Shown here piece after piece: positions 20,020 through 29,298 of a stretch of DNA of 64,000 bases. The position numbers and the translations under genes are program-made. Within the stretch, counting starts at the first letter, position 1; each line of letters starts with the position of its first letter. The DNA comes from Isoetes taiwanensis. Lineage: Eukaryota > Streptophyta > Lycopodiopsida > Isoetales > Isoetaceae. The DNA is taken from NCBI GenBank assembly GCA_021234155.1, contig JAJEKV010000031.1, forward strand, positions 1,543,614-1,607,613, written 5' to 3'. The notes under the pieces are model-generated. The model was not told where the DNA came from. It saw nothing but the letters and a program-made list of their open reading frames with translations, and made no database searches.

Positions 20020-20388
20020 ATGGAGACTGATGGGGAACCAGTTGCTGGCGTGGAGCAACCTGCTGTGTCCTTGCCTGAGTCTTTTATTTCATCTGCTGTA
20101 GAAGCATCCCATCCGGACCCTGTTGTATTCTCAGCTGAGCCTGAGGCAGCATTTTCTGCTCAGGAGTTCGTGAATAGTGTTATCCAGGTTGGAACTGAGG
20201 CACATAGGATTGCGACATCCTTGCGCTTGCTTAGGCGGCAGCTTAGAGGGTTTTATGTGTCAATTGACAATGCCATATCTGTTGTGGAGTGGGAGCATTT
20301 GGGAGTGCCCGTTTCTGAGTTGCACATCTTGCGCTCTCATATGAGCCTTGCGCGAGGGTCTTGCTTGTGCAAGAAATACAGCAACTAG
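20020..20388 (+). CDS. Second ORF or 3' exon of the Rep element, unknown function
   Basis: 122 residues from ATG 20020 (METDGEPVAGVEQ...) to a stop at 20386-20388. Acidic, Ala/Glu/Pro-rich N-terminus, then a helix-rich part (GTEAHRIATSLRLLRRQLRG, then VEWEHLGVPVSELHILRSHM). A TTTTTAGTTGCAG acceptor sits just upstream (20003-20014), and the frame is open across it, so it may be spliced onto the Rep frame that ends at 19946 rather than being a separate gene. I recognise no domain. Confidence 0.5.
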   Translation: METDGEPVAGVEQPAVSLPESFISSAVEASHPDPVVFSAEPEAAFSAQEFVNSVIQVGTEAHRIATSLRLLRRQLRGFYVSIDNAISVVEWEHLGVPVSELHILRSHMSLARGSCLCKKYSN

Positions 20389-20519
20389 ATGCAGTTATTA
20401 GGCATGCACAAAGTGGCTCGGCTATGAACTGATATCTTTACATGTTCTTCTTCTGTTGGCTTGTGATTTTGTGTGTGGAGTTGATAAACCTTGATCTGGA
20501 TTTCTATTGCTGAAATAAT

Positions 20520-20735
20520 AGGTATGGTTTGCTTCTAAATAACGTGTTCAATAAGTTTGAGCAGGCTGCAATTGGTTAACAGGTATGGTTTGCTGGTTCT
20601 GAAATTGGTTGTGGTAAATGCTTGTAAATGTGACGTGTTGAACAAGTTTCAGCAGGCTGCAATTGTTTAACAGAATTGTCTATTGTAAATATGACATGTT
20701 CAATGAGTTTGAACAGCCTGCAATTGTTTAACAGA
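20520..20735 (+). repeat. Imperfect tandem repeat in the Rep element 3' region
   Basis: Three units (about 61, 90 and 61 bp), each running GTGTTCAATAAGTTTGAGCA then GGCTGCAATTGGTTAAC or close variants, ending near 20580, 20670 and 20731. Repeated subterminal blocks could be Rep binding sites (inference). Confidence 0.7.
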
Positions 20736-20798
20736 ATTGTGTATTGAAATGATATACTGGTACTGACTTGTTTGCTTTGTTAGTGGGCTTCGACCCCT

Positions 20799-20840
20799 AA
20801 GCATACTAGACATCCCTCTTGTGGGATACCTAGTATGCTT
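20799..20840 (+). repeat. 42-nt hairpin near the 3' end of the Rep element
   Basis: AAGCATACTAG (20799-20809) pairs perfectly with CTAGTATGCTT (20830-20840). Inside the loop ATCCC (20812-20816) pairs with GGGAT (20823-20827). HUH transposons commonly use hairpins at their ends for recognition. Confidence 0.85.
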
Positions 20841-20842
20841 GG

Positions 20843-20886
20843 ATGAGCGTCGGAACTTATACTGGGGTTCGACTCCCCGGGCTCAT
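20843..20886 (+). ncRNA. tRNA-like T-arm and acceptor structure
   Basis: ATGAGC (20843-20848) pairs with GCTCAT (20881-20886). Inside, TGGGG (20863-20867), loop TTCGACT (20868-20874) and CCCCG (20875-20879) form a canonical T-arm with an RNA polymerase III B-box-like core GGTTCGACTCC. The remaining 14 nt are too short for normal D and anticodon arms, so it is not a tRNA gene. The 52.5 kb copy keeps the same T-arm with the closing pair T-A instead of T-G. Confidence 0.6.
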
Positions 20887-20910
20887 TGTTTGTCTGGTCA
20901 AACTTTCAAA

Positions 20911-22054
20911 ATTTAAGATTTTTTTTATGCTCTATTTTTTTCACCTTTTCCCCTTTTTGACATGCAGAGCTCAAGCGGGTCCAAAATAGAGCTTCTCCAT
21001 TTTTTGTTTTGAGGTTCCACAGATCACGATTGCTCAGAAGACAAGCTTTGTGATTCGTGGTAGATTGTGCACATAGGTTTTGTGGTTCTCTTAGATTGCT
21101 CAGATAGAGACTGCTGCTGCAAGCATATTTTTTCTCCATCTGTTACTTTGAATGCTATGGGCGATGAAGCTCCAATAGCAGCTTAAGGTACGAATCTTTT
21201 ATTTCTTTCAAATCTCTCTTGAACTTATGGGCATGTTTATTGGTTTTAGATCAAGGATTAAATATCATATCGTTTTTTCTGTGTCTACGTTGCCGTAGTT
21301 CATTGTTTCTAAATAGGTTTTTAAAACCGTCCTTATATACTTGTCAACGGTCCTTTAAAGGCCCGATTATGGACCTGACACACCAGTCTCTCGCTTCTGC
21401 TAAATATCAAGGCTGCAGAGCAACTTTTGCTGCAACAAACGCTATACAGATCCTTCGAAATCCTTATCTGAAGCTCTTAATTATGAGAACTAGAAATTAA
21501 AGAAAAAATCCATTGCATTTACAAACTCCAACTCTGGATAAAACCTTAAAAAACAAGATCTATTCGATTTGAGTTAGGAAGCCTCAAAATCCATCGGTCC
21601 CAACTATCCGACAGGTCTAGTAACAGACGTGCCACTTGTAAATTTGAGTGCCATCTGGCCATGTTACAATGATTCTGCATGTTGATAATTTTTGCAACTG
21701 TTGCTATTTCATCCAACTACTATTATTTTCTGCAACTGTTGCTATTCTCTTTAGCTGCTACTATTTGATGGTTATATCCTAAACTACCATATTCAAAACT
21801 CTGGATGAAGTCATATTCGAGCCATTTTGAGCTACGCCATATTTCTCTTGTCCCCCAGCCTTAAGTTTTGTTAGTTTCATGTATCATACTTGAAAGTTTG
21901 TTCCTCCTATTCCTCATGTGCTTTTGTTTTTCAGAAAAAATAAATTACTATTTTTATTCTTTCAATCGTATCTCTATCTCATGATGCAGAAGGAGACAAG
22001 AAAAAATAAGCTTTATAAGATTTTTAACAAAAAGAAAAACTAATATATGAAATA
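20911..22054. other. Spacer between Rep element and LINE
   Basis: AT-rich, with repeated CTGCAACTGTTGCTATT phrases near 21690-21760 (two copies of a roughly 40-bp unit). A short open frame at 21219-21500 has no recognisable content. No gene called. Confidence 0.35.
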
Positions 22055-22110
22055 TGTTTCTTGGCGCTTCTCTCTGCGCCTGTGGGTAGGGCGGCCATGG
22101 GAGAGAGACC

Positions 22111-22112
<2 letters not shown>

Positions 22113-22193
<81 letters not shown>
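22113..22193 (+). repeat. (CT)40 microsatellite in the LINE 5' region
   Basis: 81 bp of uninterrupted CT. It lies in the LINE 5' untranslated part, downstream of a GAGAGAGACC block, so GA and CT tracts face each other. Confidence 0.95.
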
Positions 22194-22198
<5 letters not shown>

Positions 22199-22560
22199 CG
22201 ATGGAAGAAGGAAAAAGACTAAAAAATACTGAAAATCCAAGCCCCATTGTTTAACAAATATTTACGGATCTGATTTACAGTGGTCGTTGGTCTTTTTTCT
22301 ACTGCGTCCGCATCTATTGCAGGTGTGTTAGGGAAAGGGGACACATCCGTGGCTCCTATAAAAACAAGCGGTGAAAGCAACAGCCAAATCGGGCTGCTGG
22401 GGTTTAGGATCGGACCACCGATAGTGTCCAGGAAAAATCTGCTAATGATACCTCTGCCAACGATTTAGGGTCTGCCATTGATGTAGAAGAAAAGCTTGAA
22501 GATAGTGATTTTGAATCGGGTGAAAATCTCAGCCCTAATAGCAATAATAAATCTGGGGAG

Positions 22561-23397
22561 ATGTTCTTGAATGCAGGAGCCATACACACAGGCCTGATGC
22601 TCAACTCTGGTTTATTCCAGCAACAGGGGATGCCACAGCATGAGATTAGCGGTCTTTTGGCAAATCTGAATCTTGTAATGATGAAGCTTATGGATACCAT
22701 GGAGCAAATGCGGAAGGAGGCAGCAAGCAGAGAATTGGAGGCAACAAGAAAGGGATCTGAATTGGTAAGTGCATTACGTAAAATCTCTAGTTCTTTATCT
22801 GAAGTTCAGCAGGATAATAGATTATTGAAAGAAGAGTTTGCAGCCATGAGAGCAGAAATGAAGCACGAAAATCAGAAGTTGAGGGATGAAATTACTAGTT
22901 TGAAAGAAAGGGAAGATGAGAATGAGACTGATGACGATGATGAAGAGGAGGATGATTCGGAAACAGTGAAAGAGGTAGTTAATAAATTGAACACACGCAT
23001 GAATGATATTCTGGAAATGCAAGAACGGAGTAAGAGAGCACTAAACTTGAGAGTTGCGGGTTTGCCTGAAGTGGAAAATGAGAACACAAAGAGTGAAGTG
23101 GCGCGCCTCTTTTCATCGCAAATGGGACTGGAAGGGATTGAAATTGAGGACGCTTTCAGAGCAGGTATGAAAGGGGAAAAACCACGAAATATAGTAGTTA
23201 AGTTTTCGAACCGCGCTAGTAGAGTTCAGGTGCTCCAGAAAAAGATGGAATTGAAAGGAAAAAATATCTGGATCAATGAGGATTTAACAAAAGAACAATA
23301 TGAAAGTCATAAGCTGGAAATTGAAAAATTCAAAGCAGCAAAGCAAAGCAACAAGAGGGTGTTCTGGAAGAATGGGAAGGTGCAGGTCTCAGACTAG
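22561..23397 (+). CDS. LINE ORF1, coiled-coil RNA-binding protein
   Basis: 278 residues from ATG 22561; the frame is open upstream to about 22410 without an ATG, and an earlier ATG at 22280 lies in another frame. Residues 30-120 are a long helix with heptads (LMDTMEQMRKEAASRELEAT, LKEEFAAMRAEMKHENQKL), then an acidic run ETDDDDEEEDDSE (about 122-134). From about 145 an L1 ORF1-type RNA-binding fold follows: RSKRALNLRVAGLPE, FRAGMKGEKPRNIVVKFSN, LKGKNIWINEDLT and FKAAKQSNKRVFWKNGKVQV. In L1 elements ORF1 trimers bind element RNA. It ends 21 bp before ORF2. Confidence 0.85.
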   Translation: MFLNAGAIHTGLMLNSGLFQQQGMPQHEISGLLANLNLVMMKLMDTMEQMRKEAASRELEATRKGSELVSALRKISSSLSEVQQDNRLLKEEFAAMRAEMKHENQKLRDEITSLKEREDENETDDDDEEEDDSETVKEVVNKLNTRMNDILEMQERSKRALNLRVAGLPEVENENTKSEVARLFSSQMGLEGIEIEDAFRAGMKGEKPRNIVVKFSNRASRVQVLQKKMELKGKNIWINEDLTKEQYESHKLEIEKFKAAKQSNKRVFWKNGKVQVSD

Positions 23398-23418
23398 GGA
23401 ATAGAGGCCATCAGGGTT

Positions 23419-24015
23419 ATGGCGTGGAACGTTAATCAGTTGAGCATTGACAAAATATATTCGATGGGGGATGTGTTAGCAACAGTTGATCTAGTATTCT
23501 TTTTAGAAACATGGGAGCATGAAGAATTTGGTCTACCTGATATACATGGATTTAATATCCTACATTCAGTTTGGAACATGAAAGGATGGAGAAGAAGAGG
23601 TTTTGGGGGAGTGGCTTGTTACATACGGCAGGAGTTGTCACATCTAGTTAAAATGGTGAAGGATTCTAAACAATGCATCTGGGTAGAATTCTTGGGAAGA
23701 GAACGCAGGGTTTTTATTGCAGGTTGCTATTTCCCTCCTCTAAAACAGCAAACATACCAGTTGTATAATTTAGACATGGATGATCCGTTCCAAATGCTTG
23801 AGCAGGAGATTTCAGGTTTTATGGAACTAGGAGAGGTGGTGCTTATGGGGGATTTCAATGGGAGAACAGCAGGGAAACAAGCAGCAGTTTCAAGTGAGCA
23901 TGGAGACCCGCTTTGGATGGAGCAACTAGACACACAAGAGTTATGTGACATTGGATGGGACCGTATATCATTAGATACGGGTCAGTGGTCAACACTATGG
24001 GCACTGCCTTGCTGA
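23419..24015 (+). CDS. LINE ORF2, endonuclease part (5' frame)
   Basis: Starts MAWNVNQLS, the WN motif of AP-type endonucleases. Catalytic Glu in LVFFLETWEHEE, then GVACYI, VFIAGCYFPP and the Asp/Asn motif VLMGDFNGR (about residues 141-149). Nicks target DNA to prime reverse transcription. The frame runs into a stop at 24013-24015, and the rest of the domain continues in another frame after a one-base change near 23970-23985 (LDTG then SVVNTMGTALL). Confidence 0.88.
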   Translation: MAWNVNQLSIDKIYSMGDVLATVDLVFFLETWEHEEFGLPDIHGFNILHSVWNMKGWRRRGFGGVACYIRQELSHLVKMVKDSKQCIWVEFLGRERRVFIAGCYFPPLKQQTYQLYNLDMDDPFQMLEQEISGFMELGEVVLMGDFNGRTAGKQAAVSSEHGDPLWMEQLDTQELCDIGWDRISLDTGQWSTLWALPC

Positions 24016-26732
24016 ACATGTGTAGTGGTTTGAATTTGTTGTTGTACAATGGGATTAGAAATTTCCCGGAGAGCTCCAAATGCACATGCAGGGGGAAGAG
24101 TATAGTAGACTATTTCATTGTAGCAGCACATTTTAGGGAACAAGTGATCTCGTTGCTGGTGCTAGATGAGAGGAGTGAATCCGACCATGTACCTGTGATT
24201 GCCTCTATTTTAGCAGCAAGTCATCTTCCAGAAGCAATTAAGGAGGATAGAGATGTGGAAAGAATATACGTGACTGGCCGGAAAGAGGAAGCATACCTTG
24301 ACATGTTTGAACTGAAATATGGACAAACAGTATGGCCTGAAGGGGTAGATGGGATAAGCACCACATTGACATCTTTAATTACTACCACCGCAGCATGCTT
24401 TAGCTCAAAGCGCAGACAGAAAGGGTTACCTTGCAATGGTTGGTTTGACAATGAATGCAAAGAAAAGAGGAGGCAATATAAAAGAGCAACAGGGGCAGCC
24501 AAGGCACAACTGATCAAAGAGTTTAAAACTCTTACAAAGGCTAAAAAGCGGGCCTTCCTGCGGTGCAAACAAGAAGAGATGGTGAGAGATTTGTTAGTGG
24601 ACCCTTTTAAGTTCTGGAAGAAGATCAAACAAAGCATACATAAGGAAATTCCTTTGCAGTCGGAGGACTTGATAAATATGGTGAGAAAATTGTATCATGT
24701 TGAAGGATTGCAAGAGGCAGTACATGAAAGGAAATGCTTATTGCATATCTCGGAGGATGAGGTAAAAGATGGGCTTGATAAACTGGCAAACAGAAAAGCG
24801 GCTGACTCCACGGGGTTAGTGGCCGAGCTTTTAAAGTGGGCAGGAACTAAAATGGTAGAGGTGCTTACACGGATGTTCAATGCAGCATTACGAGATGGCT
24901 TTCCTTCATCGTGGCAGGTCAACCGAGTGGTACCAATTTATAAGGCAGGGGATAGAAAAGATCCGGGTAACTACAGAATGATTATGGTTAGTAACTTGTT
25001 TGCAAAATTGTATGCCACAATCATAGAGCGCAAAATCAGCAGTTGGGCAGAGAAACATGATGTCAGGGCCAAAGGGCAAGCAGGATTTAGGCCTCGGAAA
25101 TCCACAATTGATCACCTTGTCACTTTTCGTGCTATGATAGATGCTGTGAAGGGGACACGTAAACCACTTTTTGCTGCGTTTGTAGATTGCACCAAGGCCT
25201 TTGATACGGTCTGCAGGGGGAACCTTTGGGATAGTTTGGAACGGACAAATATTCCAGAAGAGTATAGAGATGCGGTAAGACTGCTCTATGAGAAAGTGTT
25301 GGTTAAACTCTCTAGACCCTTTAGTGAGGAGTGTAATGAGGTAGTGCTCAGCAACATTGGAGTCAAGCAGGGCTGCCCCATGTCTCCGACCCTCTTTGGG
25401 ATATTCATAGATGAATTGGAGGAGTGGATACAGAACATGGGAGGAGATGGGACCCCATTGGCTGGATATGTTATTCTTGTGCTCTTGTATGCAGATGACG
25501 TTGTGCTGATTGCTAGGAGCAAGGAGGGGATGCAAAAACATTTGAATGTTTTAGCCGCTTTTTGTGATGCCAAGGGTTTGAGGGTGAATCTGGACAAAAC
25601 TAAAGTGGTGATCTTTGGGACCACCTTGGATAAGAATTATACTTTTTCATATAAAGGTAACCCTGTGGAGATCTCCACGTCCTACAAGTACTTGGGGCTT
25701 GTGGTAGATAAAAACTTTAGATGGAACCAAACGGTAGAGCAGAGGGTAAATGGAGGGCTTAAAGCCTTCTTTGCAATGCAGCGGAAATGTGTAAAGGCTA
25801 ATGTTTGGAGCTTCGGGTTGAAGAGGATGTTATTTAAGACGTTGGTGCAGGCGGTGGTGCTATATGGTTGCGAAGTATGGGGGCCGGGGCTTTCATTGGA
25901 GCTGTGGCAAAAGATTGAAAAGGTGCAAAAGAAATTTTTTCATGCCGAGTTAGGAGTCAAAATGCAAACTCCTTATGAGATGATGTTGGCTGAATGCGGT
26001 ATGATGCCATTGGAGTGTGAGGCTATATGCCAATTCTTAACCTATTTGTGCAAAGTAGGTAGCCTGGATGAAAACAGTTATCCTCGATTGGCTCTAAAGG
26101 AGACATTTGACAAGGGGTGGTATGCAGATGGTATGGTCTGGTTGAGGAAGTGGGGGATAAGCATAGAAGATCTGGAGCATAATAAGGGCAAGATTCGAGA
26201 ATGGGTTGTTGAGACAGTTATGCGGAGGGTATGGTCTAGACCAGGTACGAAGATGACACACTACCGGACTCATATGAATCCTTCCCTACGGGAGATGGAT
26301 TACTTGAATGCAAACATCTCGACCAAGAAGAGGCATGTCATTTGCAGGATGAGATTGAGCGCGCACCACTTGGGTGTGGAGGTAGGCAGATGGATGAGTA
26401 TAGCACGTGAACACAGGGTGTGTCGAGCTTGTGGTTCAAATAAAGTTGAGGATGAAGCACACGTAATTCTGGAGTGTCCAACATATCAGACACTAAGAGA
26501 CAGGTTTGGCATTAGAGTCGATGACCTGGGAACCTTTTTTCGTCTCCCAGCGACTCGTATTGCAAGTTTTCTCATAGATTTACTACAAATCAGAGATACA
26601 ATGGTAAAGATATCTAAAGGGATAATTGATGAGGAAGAGGAGAGTGAGCTTGAGGATGAGCCTCTCTTTTCTGAGGGCTCATTACACGATAATGTTTTTA
26701 ATTTTGAGCATGTTTTTCTTGACGTCTCATAG
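23955..26732 (+). CDS. LINE ORF2, endonuclease end, reverse transcriptase and zinc finger
   Basis: Completes the endonuclease with SIVDYFIVA and the His motif SESDHVPV (about 24175-24195). The reverse transcriptase carries LANRKAADSTGLVAELLKW, NYRMIMVSNLFAKLYA, GQAGFRPRKSTIDHLVTF, FVDCTKAFDTV, GVKQGCPMSPTLFGIFIDEL and the catalytic LLYADDVVLIAR (about 25480-25510). The thumb has YKYLGLVVDKNF and VLYGCEVWGP. A CCHC-type finger CRACGSNKVEDEAHVILEC lies at about 26420-26480, then an acidic tail. The domain order and length fit plant L1 ORF2. The start given is the first Met of this frame; the true protein continues from the 23419 frame. Confidence 0.93.
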   Translation: MGPYIIRYGSVVNTMGTALLNMCSGLNLLLYNGIRNFPESSKCTCRGKSIVDYFIVAAHFREQVISLLVLDERSESDHVPVIASILAASHLPEAIKEDRDVERIYVTGRKEEAYLDMFELKYGQTVWPEGVDGISTTLTSLITTTAACFSSKRRQKGLPCNGWFDNECKEKRRQYKRATGAAKAQLIKEFKTLTKAKKRAFLRCKQEEMVRDLLVDPFKFWKKIKQSIHKEIPLQSEDLINMVRKLYHVEGLQEAVHERKCLLHISEDEVKDGLDKLANRKAADSTGLVAELLKWAGTKMVEVLTRMFNAALRDGFPSSWQVNRVVPIYKAGDRKDPGNYRMIMVSNLFAKLYATIIERKISSWAEKHDVRAKGQAGFRPRKSTIDHLVTFRAMIDAVKGTRKPLFAAFVDCTKAFDTVCRGNLWDSLERTNIPEEYRDAVRLLYEKVLVKLSRPFSEECNEVVLSNIGVKQGCPMSPTLFGIFIDELEEWIQNMGGDGTPLAGYVILVLLYADDVVLIARSKEGMQKHLNVLAAFCDAKGLRVNLDKTKVVIFGTTLDKNYTFSYKGNPVEISTSYKYLGLVVDKNFRWNQTVEQRVNGGLKAFFAMQRKCVKANVWSFGLKRMLFKTLVQAVVLYGCEVWGPGLSLELWQKIEKVQKKFFHAELGVKMQTPYEMMLAECGMMPLECEAICQFLTYLCKVGSLDENSYPRLALKETFDKGWYADGMVWLRKWGISIEDLEHNKGKIREWVVETVMRRVWSRPGTKMTHYRTHMNPSLREMDYLNANISTKKRHVICRMRLSAHHLGVEVGRWMSIAREHRVCRACGSNKVEDEAHVILECPTYQTLRDRFGIRVDDLGTFFRLPATRIASFLIDLLQIRDTMVKISKGIIDEEEESELEDEPLFSEGSLHDNVFNFEHVFLDVS

Positions 26733-26790
26733 ACCTGATGGTCTCAAAAGACGGAATAATACACTACACTTCACTTCACTTCACTTCTCT
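26720..26790 (+). other. LINE 3' stem-loop and (ACTTC)n tail
   Basis: AGACC-TGAT-GGTCT (26730-26743) forms a stem-loop just after the ORF2 stop, followed by AAAAGACGGAATAATACACT and about four ACTTC units. The same GACC-N4-GGTC stem occurs in the other LINE tails of this window. Confidence 0.75.
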
Positions 26791-27783
26791 CTTCTTTCGG
26801 CACTACTGCAACAAATTTGAGGACATCACAGATCTTTTCCGGTTGCTAATAGAGGTTCTAGCAATTTTTTAGAGTCTTTATGGTTCTTTTTGAGATGCCT
26901 TTTCTTACAGCGGGTTGTGGTGGATCTTTCCATTCTCCTCTTTGTGTGGATCTGCTCTTTGGTTTCTGAAGCATAATGCTATCTGTTAGGTTAAGAAAGG
27001 ACGTTCCAAGCAGCCGCTAATGGTATGGTTTTGTGGGAGACCCTATTTTCCTATGCACAGGCACACTGAAACGGCAAAAAATGGCCGATAAGATGGAGCA
27101 GATCTATGCAAAGTTTGGTAAGATAGCTGCCTATAGGTTTAGCATCAAGACTTTTTATTATTCAGGATTCTCTAGCAGATTGTTCGATCCTTCTCCCATT
27201 CTTTCTTACTAGCAGAAAGGTTCAGAATATTCAAAGATATGATCAGAATCCATCTTTTATCAGAAGGTCTATTGTGAAATTTTGGAATTATTAGAATCGA
27301 TTTGAAGTGCAAGAAATGGGATCAATTTAGAGGCCGGAGCTAGGGATATTATGTGAGCAGGAAGAAGCTTGTATATCATGAACCGGACTTTAGGGAGGAG
27401 TCTTGGCGACTGAGCATGTGTTTCTAGCCTACTTTGATTGACTATTTTACATCCCAAATGCAGCAACTAAGTCGATCTCATATCATAGTACTTCCTTCTC
27501 TGTTCAATGTCTCCAAATTATCCGCTGTGGTTCTTCAATATGTAAAAGAAGGCTTTGGGAGCCTATTTTTCCTAGTATCTTCTTATTTGCTCTGGTTACC
27601 ATATGGGAGATTATCATGGGCTTCATGTATATTAGCTTACAGAGCAGAGAATATGTTTCTGCATATTAAGGACGAAGATGTCGAGATTACTTCTATAGTA
27701 ATCCTTTATATGTCGAAAAATTGTACTTATTATTTTGAAATAATATAAAAAACTTCTTTCCCTCAAAAAAAAAAAAAAAAAAC
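26791..27783 (+). mobile_element. Poly(A) retroposon, copy 1 (no ORF)
   Basis: Related along much of its length to the copy at 31589-32840: TTCGGCACTACTG at its start, AGATGGAGCAGATCT and CTTACTAGCAGAAAGGTTC in the middle, GAAGATGTCGAGATTACTTC near the end, then TTGTACTT...ATAATATAAAAAA...CCCTC and a poly(A) run at 27766-27782. No coding capacity recognised, so it must be moved by another element's machinery. 5' boundary approximate, abutting the LINE tail. Confidence 0.65.
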
Positions 27784-29298
27784 AACGTGCTGCACATGGA
27801 GGGTTGCCCTCCAGTGGCCTGATGGTGTATTTGCATATTGTTTTATTTTGTCTAAATTTGTCCAGCGACATAGCAAACAATCTTATTCCACCTTTCAACC
27901 TCGCATTTAATTAGAAAGCAAAATGGTTCTATTTGTATGCCGGACAAGTAGAGGAAGTATGGGCTCCTACATTCTTTATGCCGCAAGTAGTGAACGAATT
28001 CAAGAATAAACCCTATACTATTGTTTAAGTTGTGCCTAAGGACTCTCAAAACTTTTGGGCTTCATTAACAACAAATGTTAAAGATTTAGGAATGCAAATG
28101 TAAGAAGACCTAGTCTACACATGCAAGAATAGTTCATTTTGCATCGAAGTAATGTGAAGAATCTATATATAGTACTAAAACCGAAATAAGATGATAGTTT
28201 GTGCGCGATCTTGGCCGTTCATTTTGTTGTTTTTCACAACTTTAATTTTGAGCCATTTATTAGTTAGTTATTATTTTGCCCTTTCCCCCTTTTTTTTCTA
28301 GCTAGGTCAATAGCTACGAAAAACGACCTGAACAATTTTACTCAATTTTCTTTGAAAAGCTTGGATTCACTTGGATCATGAAAGCTTATGATCGATACTT
28401 ATTTGGCTTGATCTAATTGCACAAGAATCAATTTGTTGGCGAGTTCTAGATGGCAGGATTGCCATGCAACTATTACAGTTCATCCCCTGCTTACGCTTAC
28501 GGTGGCCAGAGTAACCATATTTCCTTCTTGGATCAGATACTGCCTCTTTGTGTTTTTGTGGCCACTTTGTAAATCTTATATTCTCTTCAAGTTTTTTTGC
28601 CAATTTATAGATTTTTACATGGAAAGACTCTAATCAGATTAAGTACAATAACTTATGAGTATTGTTGACATATCATATCAATGCATCTTTTTCATTTCAT
28701 GCATCGCGAAGTATAATATAACTCAACAACTCAAAATTGAAAGATTTCAGATAAGTTAGAGCATTTTAGGACATATTTCTTTATAACTTTTTAACCTTTC
28801 CTATTTAAATATAGTATAACATTCTGCCATTAGAATTAAATACTAGATATCTAGCATAACAACAAAGGGTTGCTTTTGTATTTTTGTACAAGCTTTTCTA
28901 TGATTTTCATACGATTTTCATGATATATTACATGGGTGCTACTAGTCAGTATATCTAGAGTGTGCCTAGTATTTAATGATTAGGAATCCATGTCCTCCAT
29001 GGTTTACCCCTTCAATTTTCCTCCATAAATAATGGAATGGCATGCAGAGCTTGAATTCTTCTATCCCAGGATTTTTTATTTCCTTTTGTTCCCTCTCTTC
29101 TTTGGACTCGAGGATTTTTCTGCTGCAATTTATTATGGCAGTGATTGGAAGACGACCGACCTTCTTCCAAATCGTGTACTGGTAGGGTATTATTTGTGCA
29201 TCACTACCCCTCTATCTGCCCCCACTTTCTTTTCTTGATGGAAGTTGCAGGTTGTACAGAACTAATGCCCATGGAAACAATGTTATCTCTACCATATA
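27784..29298. other. Spacer
   Basis: AT-rich sequence with several short open frames that show no domain, signal peptide or repeat relationship I recognise. No transposon ends found. Confidence 0.35.

Larger units (their letters stand above)
18625..20910 (+). mobile_element. Rep/HUH transposon, putative autonomous copy (Replitron-like)
   Basis: The unit contains a Rep-type HUH endonuclease gene, a second small ORF, an imperfect tandem repeat, a 42-nt hairpin and a tRNA-like 3' structure. Its mobility is supported by a shorter relative at 52448-52724 on the other strand, which shares four separate blocks in the same order with the middle missing: a GCATCTTGT block, the GAAGGGGAT...GCCCGAGGTAA block, a 20-bp identical block around CCACATTATGTCTCTGAAGA, and the 3' GGGGTTCGACTCCCC structure. 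Eukaryotic transposons with Rep-like HUH proteins (Replitrons) have been described; membership is inferred from motifs only. The exact ends and any target duplication are unresolved. Confidence 0.65.
22055..26790 (+). mobile_element. L1-type LINE, near full length
   Basis: GC-rich start (CTTGGCGCTTCTCTCTGCGC) with a long CT repeat, then ORF1, ORF2 with endonuclease, reverse transcriptase and a C-terminal zinc finger, then a 3' stem-loop AGACCTGATGGTCT (26730-26743) and an (ACTTC)4 tail at about 26767-26787. One frame break in ORF2 and one possible break before ORF1 mean it is probably not active as sequenced. The element is followed at once by a poly(A) retroposon. I could not identify a target duplication. 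Confidence 0.9.

Noticed and set aside
20843-20886. Genuine tRNA gene
   Set aside because: Only T-arm and acceptor-like pairing are present; there is no room for D and anticodon arms and no A-box.
18625-20910. Helitron interpretation of the HUH element
   Set aside because: No SF1 helicase domain, no two-Tyr Rep motif, and the 3' hairpin is followed by a tRNA-like structure rather than a CTRR end a few bases on.
22040-22240. Open frames of alternating Arg-Glu or Leu-Ser through the CT repeat
   Set aside because: Pure product of the microsatellite within the LINE 5' region.
25286-25541. Minus-strand open frames within the LINE RT
   Set aside because: Overlap the clear plus-strand RT with its catalytic YADD; no own motifs.
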